Below are positions 1 to 10,948 of a stretch of DNA of 64,000 nt, one piece after another. A model generated the notes under the pieces. That model saw nothing but the letters and a program-made list of their open reading frames with translations, was not told where the DNA came from and ran no database searches. Every line of letters starts with the position of its first letter. The stretch's first letter is position 1. Made by a program: the position numbers and the translations under genes. Source of the stretch: Apostichopus japonicus (Eukaryota > Echinodermata > Holothuroidea > Aspidochirotida > Stichopodidae); assembly GCF_037975245.1 (NCBI RefSeq), contig NC_092574.1, positions 5,264,713 through 5,328,712 of the forward strand. The letters are read 5' to 3'.

Positions 1-783
1 TCTATACGTAGTCTACAATTTGGTAGTTTGAATTCATTTTTGATAGGATGACTATATGAAGGTTACCGGCGTATATATCTTTTCAAAAGTGTGGGGACAA
101 ATAAAGCTTAGATATGCACCCAAGCCGAAAAGGTGTGAGCTTACATTTGTTCTTAACGTGTAGCATATTATGCATTTATATGCCAGGGTGTTAAAACACA
201 CTAACACGTGTTATGTTTTGGGAGCATGCGAGAACTAGATATGTTAAATATACAATACATTCATGTTACATACGATACATACATAGTAATAAATGAGCTA
301 GCAACACGATTTTGTTTTCCAGCTCGTTTCTATCGGTAAACGCTGTACTGTGTACGAAGGTAACCATTGAAACTAGGTCTGTGTAGACTCCAATGGACAG
401 TCGTTATCATCACATACATCTTGTTTACGTGATTATTTTTTTAACACAGGCCGCAATAAAATGTGCCTCTAGCATAACACGTGTTATCATGTTATAACAC
501 AGATGCATATAAATGCGCATTATATTCAAGCGAAAACGCTATTATAAGCAACAGTACAATTCGGTTCGGGTGTCTACGCTATGTCCACGAAATCTATTTT
601 TAGCCTTCAATGGGAATGAGATATTCCAGTTTCCACTCTTTTGTGAAATTTTGTGTGAGATCTCTGCATTGTTCTCCAAATTCTCTCCCTCTCTCCACCT
701 CTTCTCTTTATTCTCTCTCTTCTCTCATTGTTTAAGGGTGGGGAGTAACCGCCCCCTGGATACGCGCTTGGAGAAAGTCACTT
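1..783 (+). repeat. Copy A of a dispersed repeated segment, left part
   Basis: Bases 1-115 and about 568-783 match 28052-28383 almost base for base, including the CT-rich stretch near 690-725 and the final GAGAAAGTCACTT. The match runs off the left edge, so the true boundary of the unit is not visible. The copy is interrupted at about 118-567 by sequence absent from copy B. The only ORF here overlaps low-complexity CT-rich sequence and I do not call it a gene. Seen directly by comparing the two copies; the nature of the parent unit (large transposon or segmental duplication) is not known. Confidence 0.8.
118..567. mobile_element. About 450-bp insertion in copy A, unclassified
   Basis: Copy B reads straight from the equivalent of base 117 to the equivalent of base 568 (junction near 28159), so this stretch is extra in copy A, or was lost cleanly from B. 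It contains several AACACGTGTT palindromes (near 206 and 477). I could not define terminal repeats or a target duplication, so the edges are good to about 10 bp only. No coding potential. Confidence 0.5.
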
Positions 784-799
784 CCCTTACACAAATTTC

Positions 800-1260
800 T
801 AGTACCCTTTACATGCATGCGTATTTCTTGAGCATGTTTTTTGCGCGGGGATTGAAACAATACATGTATGAAAATGCCCTCCTTACATGCACTATGGCAT
901 GCGTGAAGCATGTATTTGAAAAAATTACATGCATGTAAATGAGCTACATTACATGCTCCAGCAAATACATGCTTAAAGCAGGTATTACTCAATGTTTTAT
1001 ACATGTACATGCTTAAAGCATGTTTTTTGCGCGGGGTTTGAAACAATACACGTATGAAAATGCCCTCACATGCACTATGGCATGCGTGAAGCATGTATTT
1101 GAAATGTTTCATACATGTACATGCTTAAAGCATGTTTTTTGCGTCGGATTTGAAACAATTCATGCTTGAAGCATGTTTTTAAATCCATTGCATGCACTAA
1201 TGCAAAGGAAATATACATGCATGTATTCGATGGAAATACATGCATGAAAGTATTTGCAAA
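800..1260. repeat. Left subterminal array of ACATGCATG-like motifs
   Basis: Short palindromic motifs of the type ACATGCATG/GCATGTATT recur every 20-40 bases in both orientations. A longer unit (AGCATGTTTTTTGCG followed by TTTGAAACAAT) occurs near 832, 1018 and 1129. ORFs read through this array encode only the repeat. The array is mirrored at the other end of the 9.2-kb insert, so I read it as a subterminal region that a transposase could bind; the binding role is inference. Confidence 0.7.
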
Positions 1261-2430
1261 TGAGGCAATGCTTAGAAATAAGGTAACATTAAATAAAATA
1301 CTGGTTAAGAATAGACTACTTACAAGAAATGTGAAGATTTAGACTTCTTAAGAAACAAATTATGAAATGCAAAATCTGGACTGAAAGCACCGAACATGGA
1401 AAATCAAAGTTTTATTGATGTTGAAAACATATACTAACAAGTGTAGTGAGGAAGGCAAAGTAGAGTTATCCTGGCAAGCTAAAAAAAAGTATATGCAAAA
1501 CTGAAAAATAAGGAGTCGGTCACAATAGATAATGAACGGTAGATATAATTATGAACTGGTATATAGCTGATAAAAAATATAATGCAGATGAGCTAAGAAA
1601 GAAAGCACCTTAAATGCAATGATACAAGTGTAATAAAAATGGTATATCAAAACGTTACATATGCCCATGGGCACCCTTAATTGTGACTACATTTTCCTCA
1701 CTATAGATGTGTAGTGTTATAGTATCATAGTATAGTATACAAGTATACTGTTGTAAAGGTAGTAATGAATGAATCATGTTGAAAGATAAGATCTGGATAC
1801 TCAAAACACTGATCAAGTCATAAAATTTGGCAATGTTTATCCAATTAAAGAATGGATTGGAAGCTTACAGAATGTTGCATCACAGAATGGCCACTCTGTA
1901 TGCTATAAGGCACATATACAGAATATATAGTTGTCATAAAATTAAGGCAAAATTAAAACATGAGCAACATTAATATAGTTAAGCTTCATCAAAAATATGT
2001 GAACATTCTAAAAGCATTAAATTTGGTGTAAAACATAAAACAAGTTACTAACTTGGTCCATTGCTGACTTCTATTCCTATAGGCTTGGTAATTTGTGGAG
2101 CCGAATAGCAAATTAATAACAGAGTAGAAAACTTTCTAGCAGGTACCTATAAGCCAAACACTAGCTTTTCAAGATTTTTACAGCACATGCAACTCATCAA
2201 TTTCTGTGAACTTCTCCCAGGGCAAATAGGGAATATCTACTTCACATAACTCACATACAAACAAAGTTCGTATTAATTAAACTCTACATTTACACTTGCA
2301 AAGATATTGGCATATCAAGATTAAGGCATATTTTGTAAATATTCATATGACCCAAAACAATAGGGATCATACATTTCCCCAAGCCCCACATGCAGTATAT
2401 GTCAGATATTATGTTTATAAGCTACAGTAT
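1261..2430. other. AT-rich interior of the 9.2-kb insert, nothing recognised
   Basis: AT-rich sequence with stop codons in all frames. I see no exon-like open stretch with convincing splice borders, no RNA gene and no tandem repeat here. It could hold 3' untranslated or intronic sequence of the minus-strand gene next to it. Confidence 0.5.
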
Positions 2431-2439
2431 TTCTCAATT

Positions 2440-2649
2440 ATCAGAGTTGACACTTTTTGTAAAGTTTGTACATACATGGCAAACATTTCTCGGTGCATTG
2501 TACCGTCTGCACGGAAAATGCGCCCGCTACACCACTTTACAAACGTGACCCCATGCTGCTTGCAGACCCTACAGTATGAATCATGCTGTTCGCAGCCGGT
2601 ATTCTTCTGTTGTAGGCATCAAGGCGTGGGGCAATTCCATGACAGAAAT
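2440..2649 (-). other. Possible further exon or 3' UTR of the minus-strand gene
   Basis: On the minus strand a strong acceptor (TTCTGTTCTTTTCAG) ends just before base 2649. The sequence after it is less AT-rich than its surroundings. One frame, entered a little downstream, stays open through EQHDSYCRVCKQHG to about 2440, with paired cysteines. However, none of the three frames is open right from the acceptor for more than about 35 codons, so as a coding exon it is doubtful. It may be 3' UTR after the stop at 3568, or a decayed cysteine-rich exon. Confidence 0.3.
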
Positions 2650-2727
2650 CTGAAAAGAACAGAAACAAACATATATATAGGCTATAGATATTTATTATAG
2701 AGAAAATTCACCTTTACTCCAAAGAAA

Positions 2728-2891
2728 AATATTATTAGAGAAAACCAGAGAAATAAGATATGACTCATAACTGACAAATAAGTAGTGTTTTAGGAAATAG
2801 TATTTTCTAAAACATTACTCCCTTTTTGTCAATTGTCAGAGAACTACGATATGAATCATATCGTAGTTCTCTGGTTTTGTCTAATAATATT
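2728..2891. repeat. MITE-like nested hairpin, about 164 bp
   Basis: Outer arms AATATTATTAGAGAAAACC (from 2728) and the reverse complement ending at 2891 match with one or two changes. Inside is a perfect 15-bp arm hairpin, GAGAACTACGATATG, with a 3-base loop (about 2840-2872), and another small hairpin at TTTTAGGAAATAGTATTTTCTAAAA. A (TA)n run follows at 2892-2910. Structure suggests a fold-back MITE nested in the larger insert; no target duplication was clear. Confidence 0.6.
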
Positions 2892-3566
2892 TTATATATA
2901 TATATATATACTATAGTGATCGGACGTTTTTATATTTTGTTAGTGACTGCATGTCTTTTCTGATTGTGTACGTAGTGGATGTTACTGGCCTAACTAGGCC
3001 TAACTCTATGGAATAACACAGAGTCACGGTAGTATTTCGCCCAGGATTGAACGAGAAACATGGATTTGGAGTTGGGATATTCACAACGGAATTTGGTTTA
3101 CTGCTAGGATAATTTTTCCTGTGTATGTACTTTGGATATTAAAACGAGTAAGTTCAGCTGAAGCTTAGTCATGTATCCTACCCTGGTCGAATTGGGCCTA
3201 CCAAATTGAAATCGAAGCAAACTTGATTGTCTGCCCAATGGGAATTAAATACCAATGCATACATGTGATGCATTCACATTATGAATGATTCAAATTTTGG
3301 CATAGAAATTTGTTTGTGAAGTAAACAAAAAACTTATTCCTGAGTGTGCACCTAGGCTATGATATCACACCTGTATGCTTCAAGCCTATTCTTGATACAA
3401 AATTTGAAAACTTCAAATGTCAATATTCGAGAACGAAGCATTAGATTTGAATGTAAGTTTTACCAGAATGTTCAGATTATAGTACTCTTTGATATAACTT
3501 TTGGCTGGACAATCCTTTTCAAATGGCAAAAATGCCAGCATAATTGGATGACTATATATGACATAC

Positions 3567-4858
3567 CTCAAGTTTCACTACTCTCGCATTCTTGGACAAA
3601 ACTGTCTTCATCAACCGATGTCTCTGATGGTGCAAATGCAATGCCATCCAAAAATGAAAATTCTGGGTCTGAAAAACTTGTCTGTAAGAAAAAGTATGAA
3701 CAACTTTTATTAAAGTTATAAGCAACCTCAGGCCTAGAGGAAAGATGATGGATGCATGGCTGTGGAGTGTCATTCTTCCCTTAAAATGAGGGAGTATTAT
3801 TCAAAGAGTTCTATCAATTGTTCTGATTCAAGCCCTTGCAGCATATAAAAACAAAAGCAAAAAAAGAAACAAAGCAAAGATGGTACAATTTACATGGTAT
3901 ATCAACATCACTTCCCCAACACCTCTACTACTTTAAGTTTAAAGATGAACAATATTTTACATTACTCTCTGTACAGTGGTTTATATTTGAATTTCCTTCA
4001 AACTGGGACGTTGACTTTCAAACACAAACCGTTTCTTTCTGCTGATTAAAGAAATTTCTGGTTGAAATTGCTACTGATGAGGCAGTTTTTTGGGAAATCT
4101 TTGCAGGATGCATATTTATCGCTGATTTGAAGGGAAACTGTACAGAAAGTTGTATATCTCTCAACTACCTACCTATCCTCCTTTAAAAAATGCCTCTAAA
4201 AAAATACTACAAAAATCTAACCTGTTTCTTGTTGCCAAGGAAGGCTTGTTGGCATTCTAATGCACCTGTCAAGCGTTTCAAGAAACGCAGTTCCTCACAA
4301 GTGACTGCTGTAAGGAAAGAGCAAAGGTTCTGTGAAATCTTCTTGACATAAATTGAAAATGTTTGTTAAAACTAGCTTTATTCTGTCAAAATATGTCCAT
4401 ATATCAAAGAAAACAATAGTAGCCTAAGACAGAAGAGGTGACACAGCTGAAATGATGCGTGTAACCAGAACAACAAAATTGAAGGTTTATCTTAATGCAT
4501 CACAATATCAATGGAGCAATTGCAGTTCATATTTGGACCAAACAATTTCAAAAACAATATATTATCAATTTGACCTTCTGTGATGCATGATCCTTCCAAT
4601 GAATGATGTAGCTTCTAATCTTACATTGCACGTCTTTTAGTTTTTCAGGATAAGTAAAAAACAAAACAAAGTAGGCCTAGCATAGGCCTAGGCCAATTAA
4701 AATAAAGAAAAAAAATTAAAACATTATGAGAGCATGCAAAAACATTACTTACATGGTAATTTTGGTTGGGGCATACGTTGATACCGTTGTAACTCTCTCC
4801 TGAGCTCATCTTCTTCGGTCCCCAGCAAGCTTCCAACATATTTGCACTTCTTCTCTTG
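3567..4858 (-). CDS. Uncharacterised spliced gene, three exons, 5' end not found
   Basis: Not recognised. Three minus-strand exons join in phase: 4858-4753 (donor GTAAGT), 4307-4222 (acceptor CCTTACAG, donor GTTAGA) and 3681-3567 (acceptor TTTTTCTTACAG, donor-like GTATGT right after the stop at 3570-3568). Exon 1 is 35 codons plus one base, exon 2 is two bases plus 28 codons, so the frame carries across both junctions. The visible protein, about 101 residues, starts with a lysine/glutamate-rich stretch (QQEKKCKYVGSLLGTEEDEL), then a helix-like segment (TCEELRFLKRLTGALECQQA), then an acidic serine-rich tail (SETSVDEDSFVQECESSET). No start codon was found; the 5' exon should lie above 4858. It sits inside the 9.2-kb insert, divergent from the ORF at 5843, so it may be an element-encoded accessory or regulatory gene. 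Function unknown. Confidence 0.5.
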
Positions 4859-5514
4859 CTGGTAAACGACTAACGTACTGAACCACGTACAATGCAAGTG
4901 GTATAATGCAAGTGGTAGGCTATAGTATAGGCTACTACAACATGACCGAAAAGTTGATATTCGAAAAATGCACTCAACTAAATCACTGGAAATAATGAAT
5001 CCAAATGGCTTTAAACACTAGATCCGTTGACAGAAACAATAAACCTTGATACTTGAGTGAACGCGACAGGAGGTGTTCACTAAACTGAGCAAAATACAAG
5101 CAAATTTCCGAAGAAAGATGATACCGACAACACGCCACTGATGTATTCCAATATCTATATACTGTAACTATCTTTGAAAGTGTATAAGTTTTACCGCCGA
5201 ACTTGATAGAGTCCCGAGTAATGTTCCTTGTAAATGTGAACTGTAATACATTTAACACGAAACGAATCTATTTGGTTCGTGTTTCGTGGGTGAAACAGGA
5301 CAGGTGTAATTAATTAAAATAAATTTATTTAGAAATTGTGGGTTTCTTTTTTTTGGTATCGTTTTTCTCCGCTTTAGAAGACCAGACAAAATTTAAAAAA
5401 TAATGAATAAATGTACCGGGCACCCCGTCTGCCGTACGGTCGGTCATTATGCATATTCATTTTGTCGACAGCAACGTTAACTTAACTTCGACCAACTAAA
5501 CGTAAAATAGTATA
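4859..5514. other. Region between the two divergent genes, no clear feature
   Basis: This is where the missing first exon and promoter of the minus-strand gene should lie. A 91-codon minus-strand ORF (4983-5258) is open, but its composition looks random and it has no good donor in phase, so I do not call it. Confidence 0.35.
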
Positions 5515-5709
5515 TTGTACTGTACTAAACCAGTAGGAAGGCCCGTGACTACTTTGCTTGGAAAAATAAAGTCGCAATTTAAGGACGTTAATATTAACAA
5601 TTTCGAAGAAGCAATAAACCTTGCGCAAGATCGTGATACATGGCGGAGGTTAATCACTGAGCATGTCGGATACACGAGACTCAACTTTCTACTAGGCCTA
5701 CTACTGTAG
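5515..5709 (+). pseudogene. Fragment resembling the C-terminus of a non-LTR retrotransposon ORF2
   Basis: The translation holds GRPVTTLLGKIKSQFKD followed by EEAINLAQDRDTWRRLI. The pairing of a GRP..T basic block with A.DR..WR about 30 residues later is typical of the end of RTE/CR1-like ORF2 proteins. No reverse transcriptase core is present upstream, and stop codons close the frame just before 5515. It is either a small LINE relic or an exon of an element gene that happens to share this motif. Recognition is from memory of the motif, not from a search. Confidence 0.4.
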
Positions 5710-5842
5710 GCTACTGTGTGCATATCGCGCGATATGTACAGTATAGACCTTGTCCTTAGACTTTTAGAGTAAGTACGGACGACGTTACTTCTATGCTCTA
5801 AGAAAATTCCGAAAATTTTGTCGATCAATATTGAGGCCTACA

Positions 5843-6127
5843 ATGCCTTCTAAATATAGAGACTATTTCAGGACAAGCAACCCGTTTAAATGTGTGCCAC
5901 GAACCACACGGTGGCGACTAAGCTTATCTCAGTTAGACGATTTAGACAATGGTGATGAGATGCCTTACGTTAGGCCCAATAATAGTGACACTACTCATGT
6001 TAGTGTTGCCGGTAGCCCAGCTAGTACTAGTTCTACGACTAGTCTGAATACTACTAACGTTGGTACCACTCAACTCCCAACAGAAGGAATCAATGAAGGA
6101 AATGGAGCTGAAAGGTTGTTAAAATGA
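5843..6127 (+). CDS. Short ORF in the 9.2-kb insert, possible first exon of an element gene
   Basis: From the ATG at 5843 (the frame opens at 5831) the ORF runs 94 codons: a basic aromatic N-terminus (MPSKYRDYFRTSNPFKC, then VPRTTRWR), an acidic stretch (LDDLDNGDEM) and a serine/threonine-rich linker to about 6110. The codon use and this ordered composition look like real coding sequence and resemble the first exon of a larger DNA-binding protein. I could not find the next exon; a donor would be needed just before 6120. It lies divergently, about 1 kb from the minus-strand spliced gene. Function unknown; a transposase N-terminus is a guess. Confidence 0.4.
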   Translation: MPSKYRDYFRTSNPFKCVPRTTRWRLSLSQLDDLDNGDEMPYVRPNNSDTTHVSVAGSPASTSSTTSLNTTNVGTTQLPTEGINEGNGAERLLK

Positions 6128-6340
6128 CTTTTTTTGCTTCAGTTATGATGGAACTGGATGTTTTCCCCACCATGAACAAAAATGTATACAGCCTGTGGTA
6201 TTGGTAAGGCTATAGGCTGCCTACAGAAAACCTAATGCTTTTCATTAGTAGGGTAATATTTTGAATAGGCCTAGGCTACAGTATATCTTATTTGTATTAC
6301 TATTACTGTCTTGGTCCATACCTAGGCTTAGCCCTGTAGC

Positions 6341-6828
6341 CTAGTCCACCAAAATTACATGTGCAGCGTATACAATTAAGCTTCTTTAAAGTTAGGAGCA
6401 TGGAACTGCCCTTCAAATGCATTGCTGACGGCGAACACAAAAAAAATTTGGGGGCTACATCATACTAGTCTACAGTATTTTTGTAGTAAAGAGTACAGTC
6501 TAGCCTAGTCCACCAAAATTACATGTGCAGGGTATACAATTAAGCTTCTTTAAAGTTAGGAGCATGGAACTGCCCTTCAAATGCATTGCTGACGGCGAAC
6601 AAAAAAAAAATTTGGGGGCTACATCATACTAGTCTACAGTATTTTTGTAGTAAAGAGTACAGTCTAGCCTAGTCCACCAAAATTACATGTGCAGGGTATA
6701 CAATTAAGCTTCTTTAAAGTTAGGAGCATGGAACCGCCCTTAAAATGCATAGCTGGAGGCGGGAAAAGAAATTGGGGGCTAGATCATACTAGTCTAAAGT
6801 ATTTTAGTAGTAAATAGTACACAAACAA
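6341..6828 (+). repeat. Three tandem copies of a 164-bp unit
   Basis: Units start with CTAGTCCACCAAAATTACATG at 6341, 6505 and 6669. The first two are nearly identical, the third differs by about 10 per cent and has lost part of the A-rich run. Non-coding. Confidence 0.85.
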
Positions 6829-7031
6829 TACCGTGGTTCCCGTTTAGTCCAAAGAGACATTATTTGATGTCAAAGTTACAGTAGCAGATTCGAACTGACC
6901 AGAAACGTGGTGCAAAAAGCACATGAACGTACAGGTCACTCTGAGACGTCATTGTGCGGAGTGTACCGCAATCACAATGGACTTTCCACGTATTTCTCGT
7001 AAGACAGTGAACCTTTTCTTACTTCACTCTC

Positions 7032-7214
7032 CGCAAGAGTTACCTGAATACTTAGATTGAAGGGCTCGTGTTCAGTGCTCAGAAGGAAGAACAATTACAC
7101 TTAAGTTGCCATTCTATTATTTTTTTCTTGGGGGAGGGGAGGAGTAGGGTGGAAAACAAGTTGTTTGGCAAAGAACAACCTAAAGACTTCTTTGCTGTGA
7201 GTCACGATGTAAAG
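7032..7214 (+). repeat. Direct repeat, first copy (pairs with 8349-8529)
   Basis: Begins CGCAAGAGTTACCTGAATA and ends GTCACGATGTAAAG; about 90 per cent identical to 8349-8529, in the same orientation. It includes a G-rich stretch near 7130. Both copies lie inside the 9.2-kb insert, 1.3 kb apart, so the stretch between them may be a duplicated or inserted module. Confidence 0.8.
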
Positions 7215-7299
7215 CAGAAGTTTTGTTTATGCAGTAGCAGGTATGTAGCGCTTGTGTGTAACGTGGAAAAAAACTGCCAATTTCTCTGACGAAGGATGA

Positions 7300-8340
7300 T
7301 GTATCCAACAATAAATTAACACATATTAATCTTGACGTTGCACCACCCAACCAAAGATATTTTATTTCTGTGTATGATTTTGGTTGCTGTTTGTGTGTGC
7401 ATGGATTTCACTGATGCAAAGAACATTAGTTACATTACTGAGGTTCCCAATCTGATTAAAAGTGATTGAAACAGAGGGCCCTGTTTAAGTTACGTATAAC
7501 ATAATCTTTTTATTGGAAAGCTGATTCTGATCAGTATTGTTTGGAGAAAGAAAGAAATTAACACAACAGGAACACTGTAGATATAAATGACTATGTGAAT
7601 AAAATTGTGAATTAAGTACAATGCATGTAATTTTTATTCTTGTTCACAATTGATTTTCAAACTCTATTGATAGTTATTTAATTTTTATATATACTAATTG
7701 TGTTCATTGAACGGTACACACCAGTCGAAGAGATGCATAATATAAGTACTGTATAAACATGAGTACAGTAAATGGTATGGTAGTCGAAGGTTTTTTGCTG
7801 GCATGGAGACCCAATATTTACCAGCTCTGACAACTCTCTCAAAATACCACTGGCTATGTAAAACAATATCTATGGGTATACTAGACTTTTGTTTACATGT
7901 ACCACCTTTTTAATATTTGCCTATCATAAAATTGCAAAATTTTGAATGTAATTAACCCCAATGAGTTAGAAGAGTCAGTCATTTTATTGCTCAAGTGAAT
8001 GAGCTGTTTGTGGGTTTTTTTTACTGTGTAAAGACACCAATCGTTTATATTCTATTTATAAGCTGCAATATTTTTGTACACAAAATCCATAAGGTTAGGT
8101 CATGACCGTTTTGTTGTGAAACAATAATTTCAACAAGCATTTCCTATATGTAAGGAATTTCATAGTAATCTGAATGATATTCTTCATTGTACAGTGGTAA
8201 AATCAATTTGAAAAGTATTTGTTGTAAATTGCTGTGGTAAGCCTTTCATCTTTCTTTCTGTCTTAATGGCTGTCGTTCACTTTTGACTCAAGAGGGCATT
8301 GCGTATCTCGTTGGAAATTTGTCAAACCTTTACCGCTTTA
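7300..8340. other. AT-rich, no gene seen
   Basis: Between the two direct repeats. Stop codons in all frames; no splice-bordered exon or repeat recognised. Confidence 0.4.
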
Positions 8341-8348
8341 TTCTACGG

Positions 8349-8529
8349 CGCAAGAGTTACCTGAATAATTAGATTAAAGGGCTCGTGTTCAGTGCTCAGA
8401 AGGGAGAACAATTACACTTAGGTTGCCGTTCTATTTTTTTTCTTGGGGGTGGGGGGTAGGGGTGGATGACAGAAGTTGTTTTGCAAAGAACAATCCAAAG
8501 ACTTTTTTGCTGTTAGTCACGATGTAAAG
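8349..8529 (+). repeat. Direct repeat, second copy (pairs with 7032-7214)
   Basis: Same unit as at 7032, with small indels in the T-rich and G-rich runs. Confidence 0.8.
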
Positions 8530-8539
8530 TAATGCCAAA

Positions 8540-9530
8540 TATAGTTTTTTCTTTGTCTACAGTACTCAAGGAAGTCGTACTGTGCATGTTACACTTAGCT
8601 GAGGCTAAGTCTACCAGAACAGGAAAACATCAGCTTTGGTGAACATTCAAATTTGTATATTTTCTTGAAATGTACTGCAACTAATTTTATCTATTTTAAT
8701 TCGTTTGTGTGTATATATAGGCCTCAACCATACTATTTAGTCAAGTGCAAGCAATTGTGATCTAGGGATGTTATACTTGACTTCAAAAGAACGTAAAGGT
8801 CATAGCTTGGCTTGTGCTGTTAACACAGGTTTGTCTTGGGGGACATAAGTTTTATCTGCGGAATGCAAACTTTTTCGGGCAGATGCGTCCCTGGAACGCG
8901 CGTTTTGAATTCCTAGTAAACTAAAAACACTGGCTGACATTTTACCAATTGACTGTTTACATTTGGCCACCCCAAAAACATTTGCTGACCATAACAAGGG
9001 TTGTGACCCCAATTTGACTACCAGGGGTGTAACATAGAGTACTAGTCCACTTTACTTTCACCAACTTATTGTAGTAATGTATTAGTGAATGTATAAGTGG
9101 TAAAATAATTATTTTGAGAGTGCAGGCAATACCAAATATAAACTTCAAAAAGTCATACCGCATCATCCTGTAGTTTTTATAAAGTTTTTAAATTTGTCAT
9201 CACAGTATGTAAAGTTGGAATCAATGCACATTATGAAGCATGTACAGAAGCTAAATACACAATGGCATTTCCTTATAACTCATGGGAGATTACCAAATCA
9301 ATGCTTTATATTTCAGGGTGCTCCATTTAATAACATATATCACCAATGCATGAGGTTACTTTAAACAACCAGCTAGCTGAAATTCGAAAAAATGAATGCT
9401 TGTTTGCATCTTAAGATGTCAAGAGCTCATCTGGAAAAGAAAAATAATCAAACTCTTCATTCCTACCAAAACTTTATTGTGATAAAATATGATATAATCA
9501 TCCTATATACAGTATACCATAAAATTACAT
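8540..9530. other. Right interior of the 9.2-kb insert, no gene seen
   Basis: Short minus-strand ORFs near 8800-9166 have no recognisable domain. Nothing else supported. Confidence 0.4.
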
Positions 9531-9539
9531 CCAAATTGA

Positions 9540-9945
9540 CTAATTGCATGTGTGCAATTGTAAATTGATCAAAGTCCAAAATACATGCACTGTAAATTTG
9601 AATACATGCACTATGAATTTGACAAAGTCCAAAATACATGCTTCACAAGCATTCATAAAACAACTAAGTCCAAATACATGTTTGACAGTTTGGTTACATG
9701 CATGCATACACCAAGTTACATGCCCAATGGACACTTATATTGCTGCAATACATGCTTAGTGTAAGGTTTACACGCATGTATTCGAATACATGCATGCATA
9801 AATACATGCTTCCTGGATGCATGCATGTAAATTGTATGAAAACAGCATGTGTAGAGCATGTACATGCATGCAAATTGCATGTTTTAGCCTTTTCATACAA
9901 GATACATACAATTTACATGCAATTTACATGCAGTTTACGTGCTTT
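9540..9945. repeat. Right subterminal array of ACATGCATG-like motifs
   Basis: Dense ACATGCA, ATGCATGT and AATACATGC motifs in both orientations, with AATTTACATGC repeated just before the right end. It mirrors the array at 800-1260. The overlapping ORFs on both strands are artefacts of the repeat. Confidence 0.7.
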
Positions 9946-9959
9946 AATTTGTATGAGGG

Positions 9960-10948
9960 TTTACTCTTAGCTGAAACCCTGTGTGCTCTGTTCTCATACT
10001 GTTTACAGTTCATGCATATATCGATCACACTTTTTCTGCTAAAGCCTGTGTATTTATGATTCACGTTGTCAGTAAAATTTGTCAACTGTCACTCAAATTT
10101 AGAATTTGAATAAACTTAAAACGTAAAATGCTATAGCGATGGGATTTTGACAATTGGGTTCCGTTTTCGCCCTTTCAATGGTTTTCTCTGAAGGTTCTCA
10201 GTTTGGTGTGGATTTTTCTTTCAACAGTAAGGTTTAAGCTATCTCATTACCTATGATTTACTATAATTATGATTTACATAAATTTGTATATGAAGCTCAG
10301 CTTCATCGACTTAGGCTTCCTTCATGCCACTACTATGAGATTGTCTGTCCAAAGCCATAGTCCTTCGGTTTTACTACGTTAATCGGCTTAATTATGTAAA
10401 GTCATTGGAAACAATATTTCGGTTAGGCCTATTCTAACGACTGATCAGGAATTCACACTTGCGATGTTGAAATTTCGAAATATATCATCGTGCAGTTTCC
10501 AAGTATCAATATCGGATTAACTTTGGACGGTTGATATAACGAGGGTATTAATTATAAACATACTCATGATATAACAAGCATGGCAGCAGGTTATCTCGTA
10601 TACACAAAGCAAAATAATAGGGTAATAGTTAACTTGAAACGCAATGAACTGGTATTAGTTTGAGAATTCCAGTCAATTACGGATTAACATCAGCCGCGAA
10701 CTGGTTAAACTGAGCCTTTAAATGCATTTGGTAATGTTGGTACAATACTTTTTGCCGCCAACGTCATTTGGGGGGGGGGGGGTAATCGGGCAGGGGGATC
10801 CGTCCCTTCAGCCCACCCCCACCTCCGCGCTGGTTACGTCACTGCGGGTAGCAAAGTGAATGAGAGAGTTGTTTACAACTATCACCTACTGTATATATAT
10901 GTACGTCAGAATCTAACTTCAGGGTTTACTGCTCAGTGTTTGGTTGGC
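9960..10948 (+). repeat. Copy A of the dispersed segment, middle part
   Basis: Matches 28385-29735 after allowing for the element inserted in copy B at 28440-28780. Shared landmarks are CTCTTAGCTGA, ATATCGATCACAC, AAGCTCAGCTTCATCGACTTAGGC and a long G run near 10770. No ORFs of note. Confidence 0.85.

Larger units (their letters stand above)
784..9959. mobile_element. 9.2-kb inserted element with TIRs and subterminal repeat arrays, unclassified
   Basis: Copy B at 28373-28396 reads uninterrupted through the insertion point, giving the empty site. In copy A the flanks end in TT (782-783) and resume with TTT (9960). This fits a 2-bp TT target duplication. The ends are imperfect inverted repeats: CCCTTACACAAATT at 784-797 against CCCTCATACAAATT (reverse complement of 9946-9959), 12 of 14 matching. 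Both ends run into arrays of ACATGCATG-like motifs (about 800-1260 and 9540-9945). Inside are a minus-strand spliced gene (3567-4858), a plus-strand ORF (5843-6127), an RT-like fragment and several local repeats. Short TIRs, dense subterminal repeats and a very short duplication recall CACTA/EnSpm-type elements, but I recognise no transposase core, so class is left open. Confidence 0.7.

Noticed and set aside
732-1112. 126-codon minus-strand ORF
   Set aside because: Made of the subterminal ACATGCATG repeats.
4983-5258. 91-codon minus-strand ORF as first exon of the spliced gene
   Set aside because: No in-phase donor joining the 4858 exon and no coding-like composition.
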